Source: an uncultured Erysipelotrichaceae bacterium (GTDB lineage: Bacteria > Bacillota_I > Bacilli_A > Erysipelotrichales > Erysipelotrichaceae). Taken from it: a stretch of DNA of 6,269 bases. Location: the NCBI GenBank assembly GCA_947175465.1, contig CAMWMY010000077.1, forward strand, positions 1 through 6,269. The letters are read 5' to 3'. The position numbers were made by a program, and so were the translations under genes. Below are positions 1 through 6,193 of this stretch, piece by piece. A model generated the notes under the pieces. It saw only the letters and a list, made by a program, of their open reading frames with translations. It was not told the origin of the DNA and did no database searches. Position 1 is the stretch's first letter. The number at the start of each line of letters is the position of its first letter.

Positions 1-2
1 TA

Positions 3-608
3 TCTTTACATTCAAAAACAGTATTATCTATGCATCCATCAAGTGAAGATTTAAAAATGATGTTGTATCTTTTTAAGCCTAAATTTTATATACCTGTAAA
101 AGGAGAATATCGTCATTTAGTTATGAATGCCAATTTAGCTACGAACATGGGATATTTAGCGGATCATATTTTAATTTTAGATAATGGGCAAATTGCTGAG
201 TTTGAAGATGGAAAGCTTGTATCAGCAAGTGAATATCTAACATTAGAAGATACTTTAATTGATGGAAAAGAAAATTGGGATGTTACTGGAGTTGTATTAA
301 AAGATCGTGAAGTTTTATCAACCGATGGTGTGATGATTGTCGGTGTTGGTGTGAATATGAAAACGAAAGAGATTATCAATGGGCCTGATGTACAAACCAG
401 AGGACTTATTTATTTGAAAGATGCTGAGCATATTGTAAAAGAAGTAGGAAATATAACGGCACAATGTATCTTAGAAGCAGTGAAAAGCAAAAACTATGAT
501 AATCTTGGTGTAAGAGGAGAAGCACGTGATAAGATTAGTCGTTATTTAGCTAAGGAGACAGGAAAGCGCCCAATGGTATTGCCAGTGATTATTGAAATTA
601 ATGTTTAA
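3..608 (+). CDS. rnj: Ribonuclease J (RNase J2-like), C-terminal part, 5' end cut by window edge
   Basis: This is the last 201 codons of an RNase J, a metallo-beta-lactamase/beta-CASP ribonuclease that degrades and matures RNA in the cytoplasm. The frame is open from base 3, so the ATG at 30 is internal and not a start. The N-terminal part with the HxHxDH metal motif lies outside the window. What is visible is the end of the beta-CASP/beta-lactamase core (SMHPSSEDLK followed by PVKGEYR), then the RNase J C-terminal domain with family signatures such as VVLKDREVLS, GPDVQTRGLIY and the closing KRPMVLPVIIEI. The usual motif HGEYR, whose His binds metal in active RNase J, reads KGEYR here, and SGH reads SMH. 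This fits a J2-type paralogue with reduced catalysis, as does the position before spoIIIE/ftsK, where B. subtilis keeps rnjB. The family is certain; J1 versus J2 is inferred. Confidence -1.
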   Translation, partial: SLHSKTVLSMHPSSEDLKMMLYLFKPKFYIPVKGEYRHLVMNANLATNMGYLADHILILDNGQIAEFEDGKLVSASEYLTLEDTLIDGKENWDVTGVVLKDREVLSTDGVMIVGVGVNMKTKEIINGPDVQTRGLIYLKDAEHIVKEVGNITAQCILEAVKSKNYDNLGVRGEARDKISRYLAKETGKRPMVLPVIIEINV

Positions 609-614
609 AATATT

Positions 615-622
615 AGGGAGTG
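615..622 (+). promoter_or_regulatory. Ribosome binding site that decides the ftsK start
   Basis: AGGGAGTG at 615-622 resembles AGGAGGTG and ends 9 bases before the ATG at 632. It covers the in-frame GTG at 620, which therefore cannot be the start and is part of the binding site. No terminator is seen in the 23 bases between rnj and ftsK, so the two genes are probably cotranscribed. Confidence -1.
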
Positions 623-631
623 AAAAGCCTT

Positions 632-2893
632 ATGGCAAAGAATAAAACACGTAAAAACCAAAAAAAAAATGGAGCTGTAGAAAGTGAAATTATCATCTAT
701 ATTTATGCTTTAATATGCATTATGTTAGCTGTGATTGGGGCCTTAGAAATAGGGTTTGTCGGGCGTTTAACAACGAGTGCTATAAAGTATTTTGTAGGTA
801 ATTTATATGGTGTTATTTACGGTGTCATAATCATCTTTAGTTTTATGATGATTATGAAAAAAAACTATAAGGATATTCCTATGAAATATGTAGTCGGTGT
901 ATTTTCTTTATTCACCGCTTTACTTATTGCCGCTTCTATACCGAAAGATGAGACATTGAAGGGGATGCCTGTTCTTTCTTCTTTTCTTTCGAATTCGGTT
1001 GCGATTTTTAAAGGGGAGTTAGCGCAAGGTGGAGGACTATTTGGAGCTGCTCTTGTTGCTCTATGTAGCTTTTTATTTGATTATACAGGAACATGGCTTG
1101 TCATTGCTGGACTTATAATCCTAGGAATTTTAGTAATGTTGAATCGCTCGATCTTAGGAAAAGTGAAACATCTTGCATCTCATATGAAAAAACCTTTCCA
1201 AGATCGAAAGGAAAGACCAAAGAAAAAAAGAAAAGAAAAGCTAGAAGTAAGCGAAGAAGCAGCGCAAGAACAAGTGATGAGTATTGATGATCGGGTGAAA
1301 AAAGGAAGAGTCTTTTTAGATGTCGATGATGATTTTGAAGATGTGATAGAAGAAATGGAAGAGCCACAAGAAAGCTTTTCGATGATGGCTGATGAACCTA
1401 CATATACAAATGCGAAAGAAGAAGCGCAAGAAGCTTCTTTGTTTATCGAAGACTATAGTCATTATAAATTACCACGCTTAAGCTTATTGAAGGATAATAT
1501 AAAAAAAGGAAAGTCAGCTTCTAATGTGACAGCAGCCAATGATCGTGGGAGAAAGCTTATTGAAATTTTAGATGAATTCCATGTCAAAGCAAGCCTTGTT
1601 GCTACACATATAGGACCATCTGTAACCAAGTTTGAAATTAAGCCAGATTTAGGAGTTCGTGTAAATAAAATTAGCAATTTACAACATGATATTAAAATGG
1701 CATTAGCTGCGAAAGATATTCGTATTGAAGCACCAATTCCAGGGAAATCAGCTGTAGGAATTGAAATTCCCAATGTTGAAAAAACGGCTGTATATATGAA
1801 AGAGTTAATCCGTAATTTACCAGACTCATGCAAGGATAAAAAATTATTATTTGCACTAGGAAAAGATCTTATGGGAGAATGTATTTACGGAGAGTTAAAT
1901 AAAATGCCACATTTATTAATAGCTGGGGCAACGGGTAGTGGAAAATCCGTATGTGTTAATGCAATCATTACATCAATTTTAATGCGAACCAAACCTGATG
2001 AAGTTAAATTATTATTAGTGGATCCTAAAAAAGTAGAATTTACTCCTTATGCACAGGTTCCTCATCTTATCGGACCTGTAATTAGTGATGGAGAAGAAGC
2101 TAATCGGGCATTAAAAGTGATTGTAAATATGATGGATCAGCGTTATGAGTTATTTTCTATGGCGGGTGTAAGAAATATTGCAGGCTATAATGCTTATATT
2201 GAAAATCATCCAGAAGAAGGATTAAAGAAAATGCCTTGGATTGTCGTTGTAATTGATGAACTTGCTGATTTAATGTTAGTTGCAGCAAAAGAAGTAGAAT
2301 CAAGCATTCAAAGGATAACTCAATTGGCACGTGCTGCAGGTATTCATTTAATTGTTGCAACACAAAGACCAAGTGTCGATGTAATTACAGGGGTAATTAA
2401 AGCAAATATCCCTTCTCGTATTGCTTTTGCTGTTTCATCAGCTGTAGATTCTAGAACGATTTTAGATCAAATGGGAGCTGAAAAGTTATTAGGATTTGGG
2501 GATATGTTATATATTCCTGTAGGGGATAGTGTAGCTACTCGTGTACAAGGAGCATTTGTATCAGATGAAGAAGTAAGTGCTATTTGTGAGTTTGTATCCA
2601 AGCAAGCACGTCCTAAGTTTGATGATGCTTTCTTACGCTTAGAAGCATTTGATCAAGAAAATGAAATGACGCAAACAAGTCTTGTGGAAGATCCTTTGTA
2701 TGAAGAAGTAAAAACTTTTGTTGTAACAACGCGCAAGGCAAGTACTTCTTTAGTACAAAGAAAATTTAGTGTTGGTTATGCAAGAGCTGCTCGTTTGATT
2801 GATTTATTAGAAGAAAGAGGAATTATAGGTCCTAGTAGAGGAAGTAAGCCTCGTGAAGTTTATTTGAAAAATGAGGTTGAAGAAGAGATATAA
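632..2893 (+). CDS. ftsK: DNA translocase FtsK/SpoIIIE
   Basis: This 753-residue protein is a septum-anchored, ATP-driven motor that moves chromosomal DNA during division (and into the forespore in spore formers). Residues 20-171 hold four or five hydrophobic membrane segments. Residues about 180-277 form a highly charged linker, as is usual in the family. The alpha domain starts near YKLPRLSLL (residue 278). The beta RecA-like motor carries Walker A GATGSGKS (432-439), Walker B IVVVIDE (537-543) and ATQRP (576-580). The C-terminal gamma winged helix (about 687-750), which reads directional DNA motifs, ends in GPSRGSKPREVYL. Length and domain order are complete. The start is ATG 632, chosen because a ribosome binding site overlaps the upstream GTG. 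The gene follows rnj closely, as spoIIIE follows rnjB and tepA in B. subtilis. The sequence alone does not show whether it serves division, sporulation or both. Confidence -1.
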   Translation: MAKNKTRKNQKKNGAVESEIIIYIYALICIMLAVIGALEIGFVGRLTTSAIKYFVGNLYGVIYGVIIIFSFMMIMKKNYKDIPMKYVVGVFSLFTALLIAASIPKDETLKGMPVLSSFLSNSVAIFKGELAQGGGLFGAALVALCSFLFDYTGTWLVIAGLIILGILVMLNRSILGKVKHLASHMKKPFQDRKERPKKKRKEKLEVSEEAAQEQVMSIDDRVKKGRVFLDVDDDFEDVIEEMEEPQESFSMMADEPTYTNAKEEAQEASLFIEDYSHYKLPRLSLLKDNIKKGKSASNVTAANDRGRKLIEILDEFHVKASLVATHIGPSVTKFEIKPDLGVRVNKISNLQHDIKMALAAKDIRIEAPIPGKSAVGIEIPNVEKTAVYMKELIRNLPDSCKDKKLLFALGKDLMGECIYGELNKMPHLLIAGATGSGKSVCVNAIITSILMRTKPDEVKLLLVDPKKVEFTPYAQVPHLIGPVISDGEEANRALKVIVNMMDQRYELFSMAGVRNIAGYNAYIENHPEEGLKKMPWIVVVIDELADLMLVAAKEVESSIQRITQLARAAGIHLIVATQRPSVDVITGVIKANIPSRIAFAVSSAVDSRTILDQMGAEKLLGFGDMLYIPVGDSVATRVQGAFVSDEEVSAICEFVSKQARPKFDDAFLRLEAFDQENEMTQTSLVEDPLYEEVKTFVVTTRKASTSLVQRKFSVGYARAARLIDLLEERGIIGPSRGSKPREVYLKNEVEEEI

Positions 2894-2906
2894 TTTTATA
2901 TAATAT

Positions 2907-2953
2907 TTTTCTACATCTTCAAGAAAATTTTGATTGTTGTAGAATGTAGAAAA
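2907..2953. repeat. 10-bp inverted repeat with tandem heptamer in the ymfF upstream region
   Basis: TTTTCTACAT (2907-2916) is the exact reverse complement of ATGTAGAAAA (2944-2953), with 27 bases between the arms. The right arm is part of a perfect tandem repeat of TGTAGAA (2938-2944 and 2945-2951). No T-run follows the right arm, so this is not an intrinsic terminator. The arms bracket the proposed -35 box and the right arm runs into the -10 box, which is the geometry of an operator. A regulator is inferred only. Confidence -1.
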
Positions 2954-2957
2954 TAAT
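2930..2957 (+). promoter_or_regulatory. Candidate sigma-A promoter for ymfF-ymfH
   Basis: TTGATT (2930-2935) and AATAAT (2952-2957) match the -35 and -10 consensus at 4/6 and 5/6 positions, with a 16-base spacer. The predicted start near 2964 gives a leader of about 24 bases that contains a GGAGG ribosome binding site (2976-2980), 7 bases before the ATG. The spacer is almost exactly the tandem TGTAGAA repeat. The region is AT-rich, so chance matches are common. Confidence -1.
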
Positions 2958-2987
2958 AAGCAACATACTAAGAATGGAGGTAGAACT

Positions 2988-4229
2988 ATGAAAATAACGG
3001 AAGGCGTGCATTTACAGGTTATTCCTACAAGTAAATTTAAAGATATTAGCATTAGTATTCGCTTTATGGCAGATTTGCATGAAGAACATGCAACAATTCG
3101 CTCTTTACTTGCACTTATGCTATGTGATCGCTGTAAACGATTTGATACAAAGCAAAAAATGAGTATTCATCAAGATGAGCTTTATGGAGTTAGTTTACAT
3201 GCGCAAACATTAGGATATGGAGCAGCTCAAGTACTGGATATAAGAAGTAAAATGATTCATCCTAGCTATGTAAAAGAGCCATCACTATTTGAAGATGTAT
3301 TTCGCTTCTTACATGAAATTATTTTTTCGCCTCTTCTTAATGAAGCTGTTTTTCAAGAATCAAAAAAGATCTTACAGGCAAAAATAGAGCGGATAGAAGA
3401 TGAACCTGCACAATATATTGTGCGTAAAGGATTTCAAGTTGCAGGAGAGGGAACACCTTTAGCAATTTCTTCTTTAGGAGAATTGGAAGTATTAAAGAAA
3501 GCTACGCTTGATGATGTATGTCGCCTTTATCAAAAAATGGTAGAAGAAGATCAAATTCACATTTTAGTTTGTGGTGATGTGAATGAGGAAGAGCTTCAAC
3601 AATTATGCAAACAATATTTAAGTTTTACTGCTCGAAAGAAAAAAGAAGGTTTTGTATATTGTGTTTCCAATGATAAAGAAGATGTTTATAAAGAAGAATA
3701 TCGAAATGTAGAACAAAGCAATATCATGATGCTGTGGTTTACGAATACCAATATTCAAGATAAAGATTATTATGCTTTAAGAGTTGCCAATGCTATGTTT
3801 GGGCAATATCCTTCTTCTTATTTATTTCAAGAAGTAAGAGAAAAAAATAGTTTATGCTATACCATTTCATCTAGTTTAACTGCATTTGATGGTACGCTAA
3901 GTGTCACAACAGGTGTTGAAAATGCACAAATTCATCATGCAATTGATTTAATTAAAAAGCAGTTTCAAAGAATATGCAATGGAGACTTTGATGAGCAGCT
4001 GATAGCAATTAGTAAAACGATGATTGTGAACTCATTATTAGCTACAAAAGACTCCATGGTTAGCTTAATCGCTCTATCTTATCAAAATGCTATTTTATCA
4101 AGAGAACAAGCAGTAGAAGATATTATAGAGCATATTCAAAAAGTATCTCGTGAAGAAATTATTGCAGCCATGAAGAAATGTGAATTGAAAATGACACTTG
4201 TATTAAGGAAGGAGGAGGAGCATGCGTAA
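2988..4229 (+). CDS. ymfF: M16 family peptidase-like protein, YmfF type, lacking the zinc motif
   Basis: This 413-residue protein has the two-lobed M16 fold. The region where M16 enzymes carry HxxEH (about residues 35-55) instead reads ATIRSLLALMLCDRC, so it should not bind zinc or cut peptides alone. The C-terminal lobe keeps the substrate-binding signature LFQEVREKNSLCY, with Arg284 and Tyr291 seven residues apart, as in the LFQELREKRGLAY pattern of the family. It has no signal peptide or membrane segment and is presumably cytoplasmic. Its stop overlaps the start of the next gene, which supplies the missing metal site, so a heterodimer is likely. The gene matches B. subtilis ymfF in order and degeneracy. 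Databases name such proteins as associated with EF-P 5-aminopentanol modification, from genomic linkage with ymfI. That gene is not next to this pair here, so this role is uncertain. The start is supported by GGAGG 7 bases upstream. Confidence -1.
   Translation: MKITEGVHLQVIPTSKFKDISISIRFMADLHEEHATIRSLLALMLCDRCKRFDTKQKMSIHQDELYGVSLHAQTLGYGAAQVLDIRSKMIHPSYVKEPSLFEDVFRFLHEIIFSPLLNEAVFQESKKILQAKIERIEDEPAQYIVRKGFQVAGEGTPLAISSLGELEVLKKATLDDVCRLYQKMVEEDQIHILVCGDVNEEELQQLCKQYLSFTARKKKEGFVYCVSNDKEDVYKEEYRNVEQSNIMMLWFTNTNIQDKDYYALRVANAMFGQYPSSYLFQEVREKNSLCYTISSSLTAFDGTLSVTTGVENAQIHHAIDLIKKQFQRICNGDFDEQLIAISKTMIVNSLLATKDSMVSLIALSYQNAILSREQAVEDIIEHIQKVSREEIIAAMKKCELKMTLVLRKEEEHA
4209..4215 (+). promoter_or_regulatory. 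Ribosome binding site of ymfH inside the end of ymfF
   Basis: AAGGAGG lies 6 bases before the ATG at 4222, within a purine run that encodes the last residues of ymfF. The near-perfect site and the 8-base overlap of the two genes point to coupled, roughly equal translation, as expected for subunits of one complex. Confidence -1.
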
Positions 4230-5514
4230 AACTTTTAATGAACGTTATCAAGAGACGTATTATGAAGAGACATTAGATAATGGTTTACATGTGATATTAT
4301 GGCATAAACCCGATTATGAAAAGTCTTTGTTTATGATGGCAACTCCTCTTGGAGCAACTGATCTTAAGCAAGTAGATGAAAATCAAAAAACATATACTTT
4401 TCCAGCAGGAATTGCGCATTTCTTAGAGCATAAAATGTTTGAAATAGAACAAGGCGATGTCATGGATATGTTTTCTAATATAGGGGCTAATGTAAATGCA
4501 TTTACTTCTTATACAGAAACTGTCTATTATTTTTCAACGAGTTCTGATTTTGTGAAACCTTTGCATCTTTTATTAGATTTTGTACAAGACTTGCATATTT
4601 CAGAACAATCTGTTGAAAAGGAAAAGGGTATTATTATCCAAGAATTAAATATGTATAAGCAAATGAGTGATCAACGCTTATTAATGGAAATTTTCACTTC
4701 TTTATTCAAAGAACATCCATTAAAATTTGATATTGGTGGAGATAGTGAAAGTGTATCTGGTACAACTCTTCAACAATTAGAAGAGTGTTATCATATAAAT
4801 TATCATCCAAGTACTATGGTTCTTGTAGGAGTAAGTGGAGAAGACCCTAAACGTATCATGGAAGAAATTAAACAGAATCAAGAAGCAAAAACATTCCCTG
4901 AAGCTAAGAAAATATCAACGGTTATATGGGAAGAACCCAAAGAAGTTGCACGTAAAGAGTATACTTTTTATATGGATGTTTCGATGCCTAAAGTATGTGT
5001 AGTTTATAAATTGGAAGGTATTAAAGATCCATATGAGAGATTGAAACGTGAATGGTGTATTAAAATTATGCTAGATACACATTTTTCAACATTAAATAAA
5101 GACTTCCAAACATGGCTAGATGAAGGAATTTTAAATGATTATTCAGGCTGTGAAATTGATTTAGGTGAAGATTATGGTTTCCTTCTATTTTTCTGTGAAA
5201 CAAGTAAAATAGAAGCTTTTGAAAAAATTGTAGAACGTGTTATGGAAAATATTAAAGCAGCACAAATTGAAACTTCTACTTTATCGCAGCTTAAAAAGCG
5301 TTATTTTGCTCAAGGGATACGATCTTTAAATAGTTTTGATGATATTGCTGTTTCATGTGTACGTAATTATTTTCAAAAAGTCGATTATTTCAAAGCAATT
5401 GAAGTGCTAGAAAATATTACGAAAGAGCAAATTCAAGAAACATGTACATCTTTAAAGCTTGATGCTAAAGCGAAGGTTTATTTAAAACCAGAGAAAAAAA
5501 ATATAAATTTGTAA
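4222..5514 (+). CDS. ymfH: M16 family zinc peptidase, YmfH type
   Basis: This 430-residue protein is the catalytic partner of the preceding gene. The inverted zinc motif HFLEH is at residues 66-70 (zinc ligands His66 and His70, catalytic base Glu69). The third ligand is probably Glu141 in IIIQELNMY, about 70 residues further on, close to the M16 spacing. The stretch NVNAFTSYTETVYYFSTS is the usual active-site strand that follows. The C-terminal lobe (about 200-380) lacks the Arg/Tyr pair and instead has the YmfH-type segment FQTWLDEGILNDYS. The active site of the pair is therefore divided between two chains, as in mitochondrial processing peptidase. No signal peptide is seen, so it is likely cytoplasmic. 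Length is normal and the ATG has a strong ribosome binding site. The natural substrate is not known; a peptide or protein precursor is inferred from the family. Confidence -1.
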   Translation: MRKTFNERYQETYYEETLDNGLHVILWHKPDYEKSLFMMATPLGATDLKQVDENQKTYTFPAGIAHFLEHKMFEIEQGDVMDMFSNIGANVNAFTSYTETVYYFSTSSDFVKPLHLLLDFVQDLHISEQSVEKEKGIIIQELNMYKQMSDQRLLMEIFTSLFKEHPLKFDIGGDSESVSGTTLQQLEECYHINYHPSTMVLVGVSGEDPKRIMEEIKQNQEAKTFPEAKKISTVIWEEPKEVARKEYTFYMDVSMPKVCVVYKLEGIKDPYERLKREWCIKIMLDTHFSTLNKDFQTWLDEGILNDYSGCEIDLGEDYGFLLFFCETSKIEAFEKIVERVMENIKAAQIETSTLSQLKKRYFAQGIRSLNSFDDIAVSCVRNYFQKVDYFKAIEVLENITKEQIQETCTSLKLDAKAKVYLKPEKKNINL

Positions 5515-5541
5515 TTACAATTTCTTATTTGTAAGGAAAAG

Positions 5542-5697
5542 GTGCTGATATGCATCTTTTTTATTATATATTGTGCATTTTATCATTGTTTTCTACAAAT
5601 ATGGTGGTTTGCTAATCATGAAAAAATAAGAAATAATAAGGAAGAAGTTGAGGGAGTGATGCCTTATGCGGGTAGAAGGCTAAAAGAAAAGTCATAG
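5542..5697 (+). CDS. Candidate small single-pass membrane protein, unrecognised
   Basis: This is a possible 51-residue ORF from GTG 5542 to TAG 5697. AAGGA (5533-5537) lies 4 bases upstream, a rather tight spacing. Residues 2-24 are very hydrophobic and aromatic (LICIFFIIYCAFYH, later LQIWWFA) and look like one membrane segment. The rest is charged and ends in MPYAGRRLKEKS, suggesting an N-terminal anchor with a cytoplasmic tail. It fills most of the space between ymfH and ssb, leaving 16 bases before the ssb ATG. The frame is the same as ymfH, and the 60 codons after the ymfH TAA are all open. I do not recognise the protein. Points against: GTG start, TAG stop unlike the neighbours, T-rich DNA that gives hydrophobic codons by chance, and a possible promoter inside it. 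It is about as likely as not to be real. Confidence -1.
   Translation: MLICIFFIIYCAFYHCFLQIWWFANHEKIRNNKEEVEGVMPYAGRRLKEKS
5609..5637 (+). promoter_or_regulatory. Possible promoter for ssb
   Basis: TTGCTA (5609-5614) and AATAAT (5632-5637) match the -35 and -10 consensus at 4/6 and 5/6 positions, with a 17-base spacer. Transcription would start near 5644, giving a leader of about 70 bases to ssb. If this promoter is real, the stretch may be a leader and not the small ORF. ssb could also be read through from ymfH, as no terminator is visible between them. Confidence -1.
5651..5683 (+). promoter_or_regulatory. Leader-like minicistron and hairpin before ssb
   Basis: AGGGAG (5651-5656) is followed 9 bases later by ATG 5666, which opens a five-codon frame (MRVEG) ending at TAA 5681-5683. 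GCCTT (5661-5665) and AAGGC (5676-5680) can pair as a 5-bp hairpin around it. The string resembles the ftsK start region (AGGGAGTGA, then GCCTTATG). It may be a translational leader, a chance match, or part of the 51-residue ORF. Confidence -1.
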
Positions 5698-5713
5698 GAT
5701 GGGGTGTGATAAA

Positions 5714-6034
5714 ATGTTAAATCAAATAGTATTAGTAGGAAAAGTAGTAGAATTACCAATCTTAAAAGAGTCAATTAGTGGTAATAAATATGCCAGTTTA
5801 CAATTAGAGTTAGAAAGACCATTTAAAAATGTAAATGGGGAATTTGACACTGATATTGTCTCTGTTACTTTATGGAAAGGGATTGCAGAGACAACTATTA
5901 ATGTTTGTAAAATCGGTGATATCATAGGAATGAAAGGTAGAATTCAATCGTATTCATATGAAAACAAAGAGGGACAAACATATTATGGATATGATATTAT
6001 TGCAGAGAAAGTTTCATTTCTAAGCAACCGATAA
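5714..6034 (+). CDS. ssb: Short single-stranded DNA-binding protein (OB fold only)
   Basis: This 106-residue protein binds single-stranded DNA in replication, repair or DNA uptake. It begins with the SSB-typical MLNQIVLVGKV and continues with ERPFKNVNGE, VTLWKGIAE (Trp54), the GDIIGMKGRIQS strand (about 68-79) and IIAEKVSFL at the end, covering one complete OB fold. The acidic, Pro-rich tail ending in DDDIPF that recruits partner proteins in full-length SSBs is missing. In this it resembles the short B. subtilis SsbB (YwpH), used in competence, more than essential SsbA. The ATG at 5714 is chosen over the one at 5699 because it gives the canonical N-terminus and has GGGGTG (5701-5706) 7 bases upstream; the earlier ATG overlaps that site. 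Two TAA codons in a row end the gene, and a strong terminator follows. The specific role is inferred. Confidence -1.
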   Translation: MLNQIVLVGKVVELPILKESISGNKYASLQLELERPFKNVNGEFDTDIVSVTLWKGIAETTINVCKIGDIIGMKGRIQSYSYENKEGQTYYGYDIIAEKVSFLSNR

Positions 6035-6074
6035 TAACTGTTACATTGTTTACATATTAAATAAACTCCTTTTG

Positions 6075-6120
6075 AAGTATAAATTACACCATTTTGTAAT
6101 TTATACTTTTTTCTTTTTTT
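6075..6120 (+). terminator. Rho-independent terminator after ssb
   Basis: AAGTATAAATTACA (6075-6088) pairs perfectly with TGTAATTTATACTT (6095-6108), giving a 14-bp stem with a 6-base loop. A T-rich tail follows at once (T at 6107-6112, C, then T at 6114-6120). The stem is AT-rich but long. No matching A-run lies upstream of the stem, so it works in the + direction only. It closes the ymfF-ymfH-ssb transcription unit, or the whole unit from rnj. Confidence -1.
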
Positions 6121-6140
6121 ATAAAATTAGTTCAACATGC

Positions 6141-6169
6141 TATACAAAGAATAGAAAATAAGGTAGAAT
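6141..6169 (+). promoter_or_regulatory. Candidate sigma-A promoter of the ABC transporter gene
   Basis: TATACA (6141-6146) and TAGAAT (6164-6169) match the -35 and -10 consensus at 4/6 and 5/6 positions, with a 17-base spacer. It lies just after the terminator and about 25 bases before the next start codon, which makes it credible. AGAGGTG (6182-6188) is the ribosome binding site, 5 bases before ATG 6194. Confidence -1.
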
Positions 6170-6193
6170 AAGCAAAGAAAAAGAGGTGTATAT

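Noticed and set aside
620..631. GTG at 620 as the ftsK start, adding four residues
   Set aside because: The GTG is inside the AGGGAGTG ribosome binding site that is correctly spaced for ATG 632, and no other binding site lies upstream of it at a good distance.
2907..2953. The inverted repeat after ftsK as a transcription terminator
   Set aside because: The loop is 27 bases long and the right arm is followed by TAATAAG, without a T-run.
164..3052. Minus-strand open frames opposite rnj, ftsK and the start of ymfF, and a + strand frame at 1093-1287 within ftsK
   Set aside because: All lie in the shadow of well-recognised genes and give low-complexity or implausible proteins.
3078..3089. HEEH in the ymfF product (residues 31-34) as a metal site
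   Set aside because: It is not HxxEH, lies at the wrong place in the fold, and has no downstream Glu ligand in the right context.
5509..5534. Palindrome TTGTAATTACAA (5509-5520) and TTACAA/TTGTAA (5515-5534) as a terminator after ymfH
   Set aside because: The possible stems are only 6 bp of AT-rich sequence and are followed by GGAAAAGG, not by a T-run.
5550..5615. A 21-residue hydrophobic ORF from ATG 5550 in another frame, resembling a small toxin
   Set aside because: It lies in a T-rich stretch where any frame looks hydrophobic, has only a weak AAGG-type binding site, and competes with the longer frame 5542-5697.
5699..5713. ATG at 5699 as the ssb start, adding MGCDK
   Set aside because: SSB proteins start at the MLNQIVLVG strand; ATG 5699 overlaps the binding site that serves ATG 5714.
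5722..5925. Minus-strand open frame opposite ssb
   Set aside because: It lies entirely within the recognised ssb coding region on the other strand, and no supporting start signal was identified.
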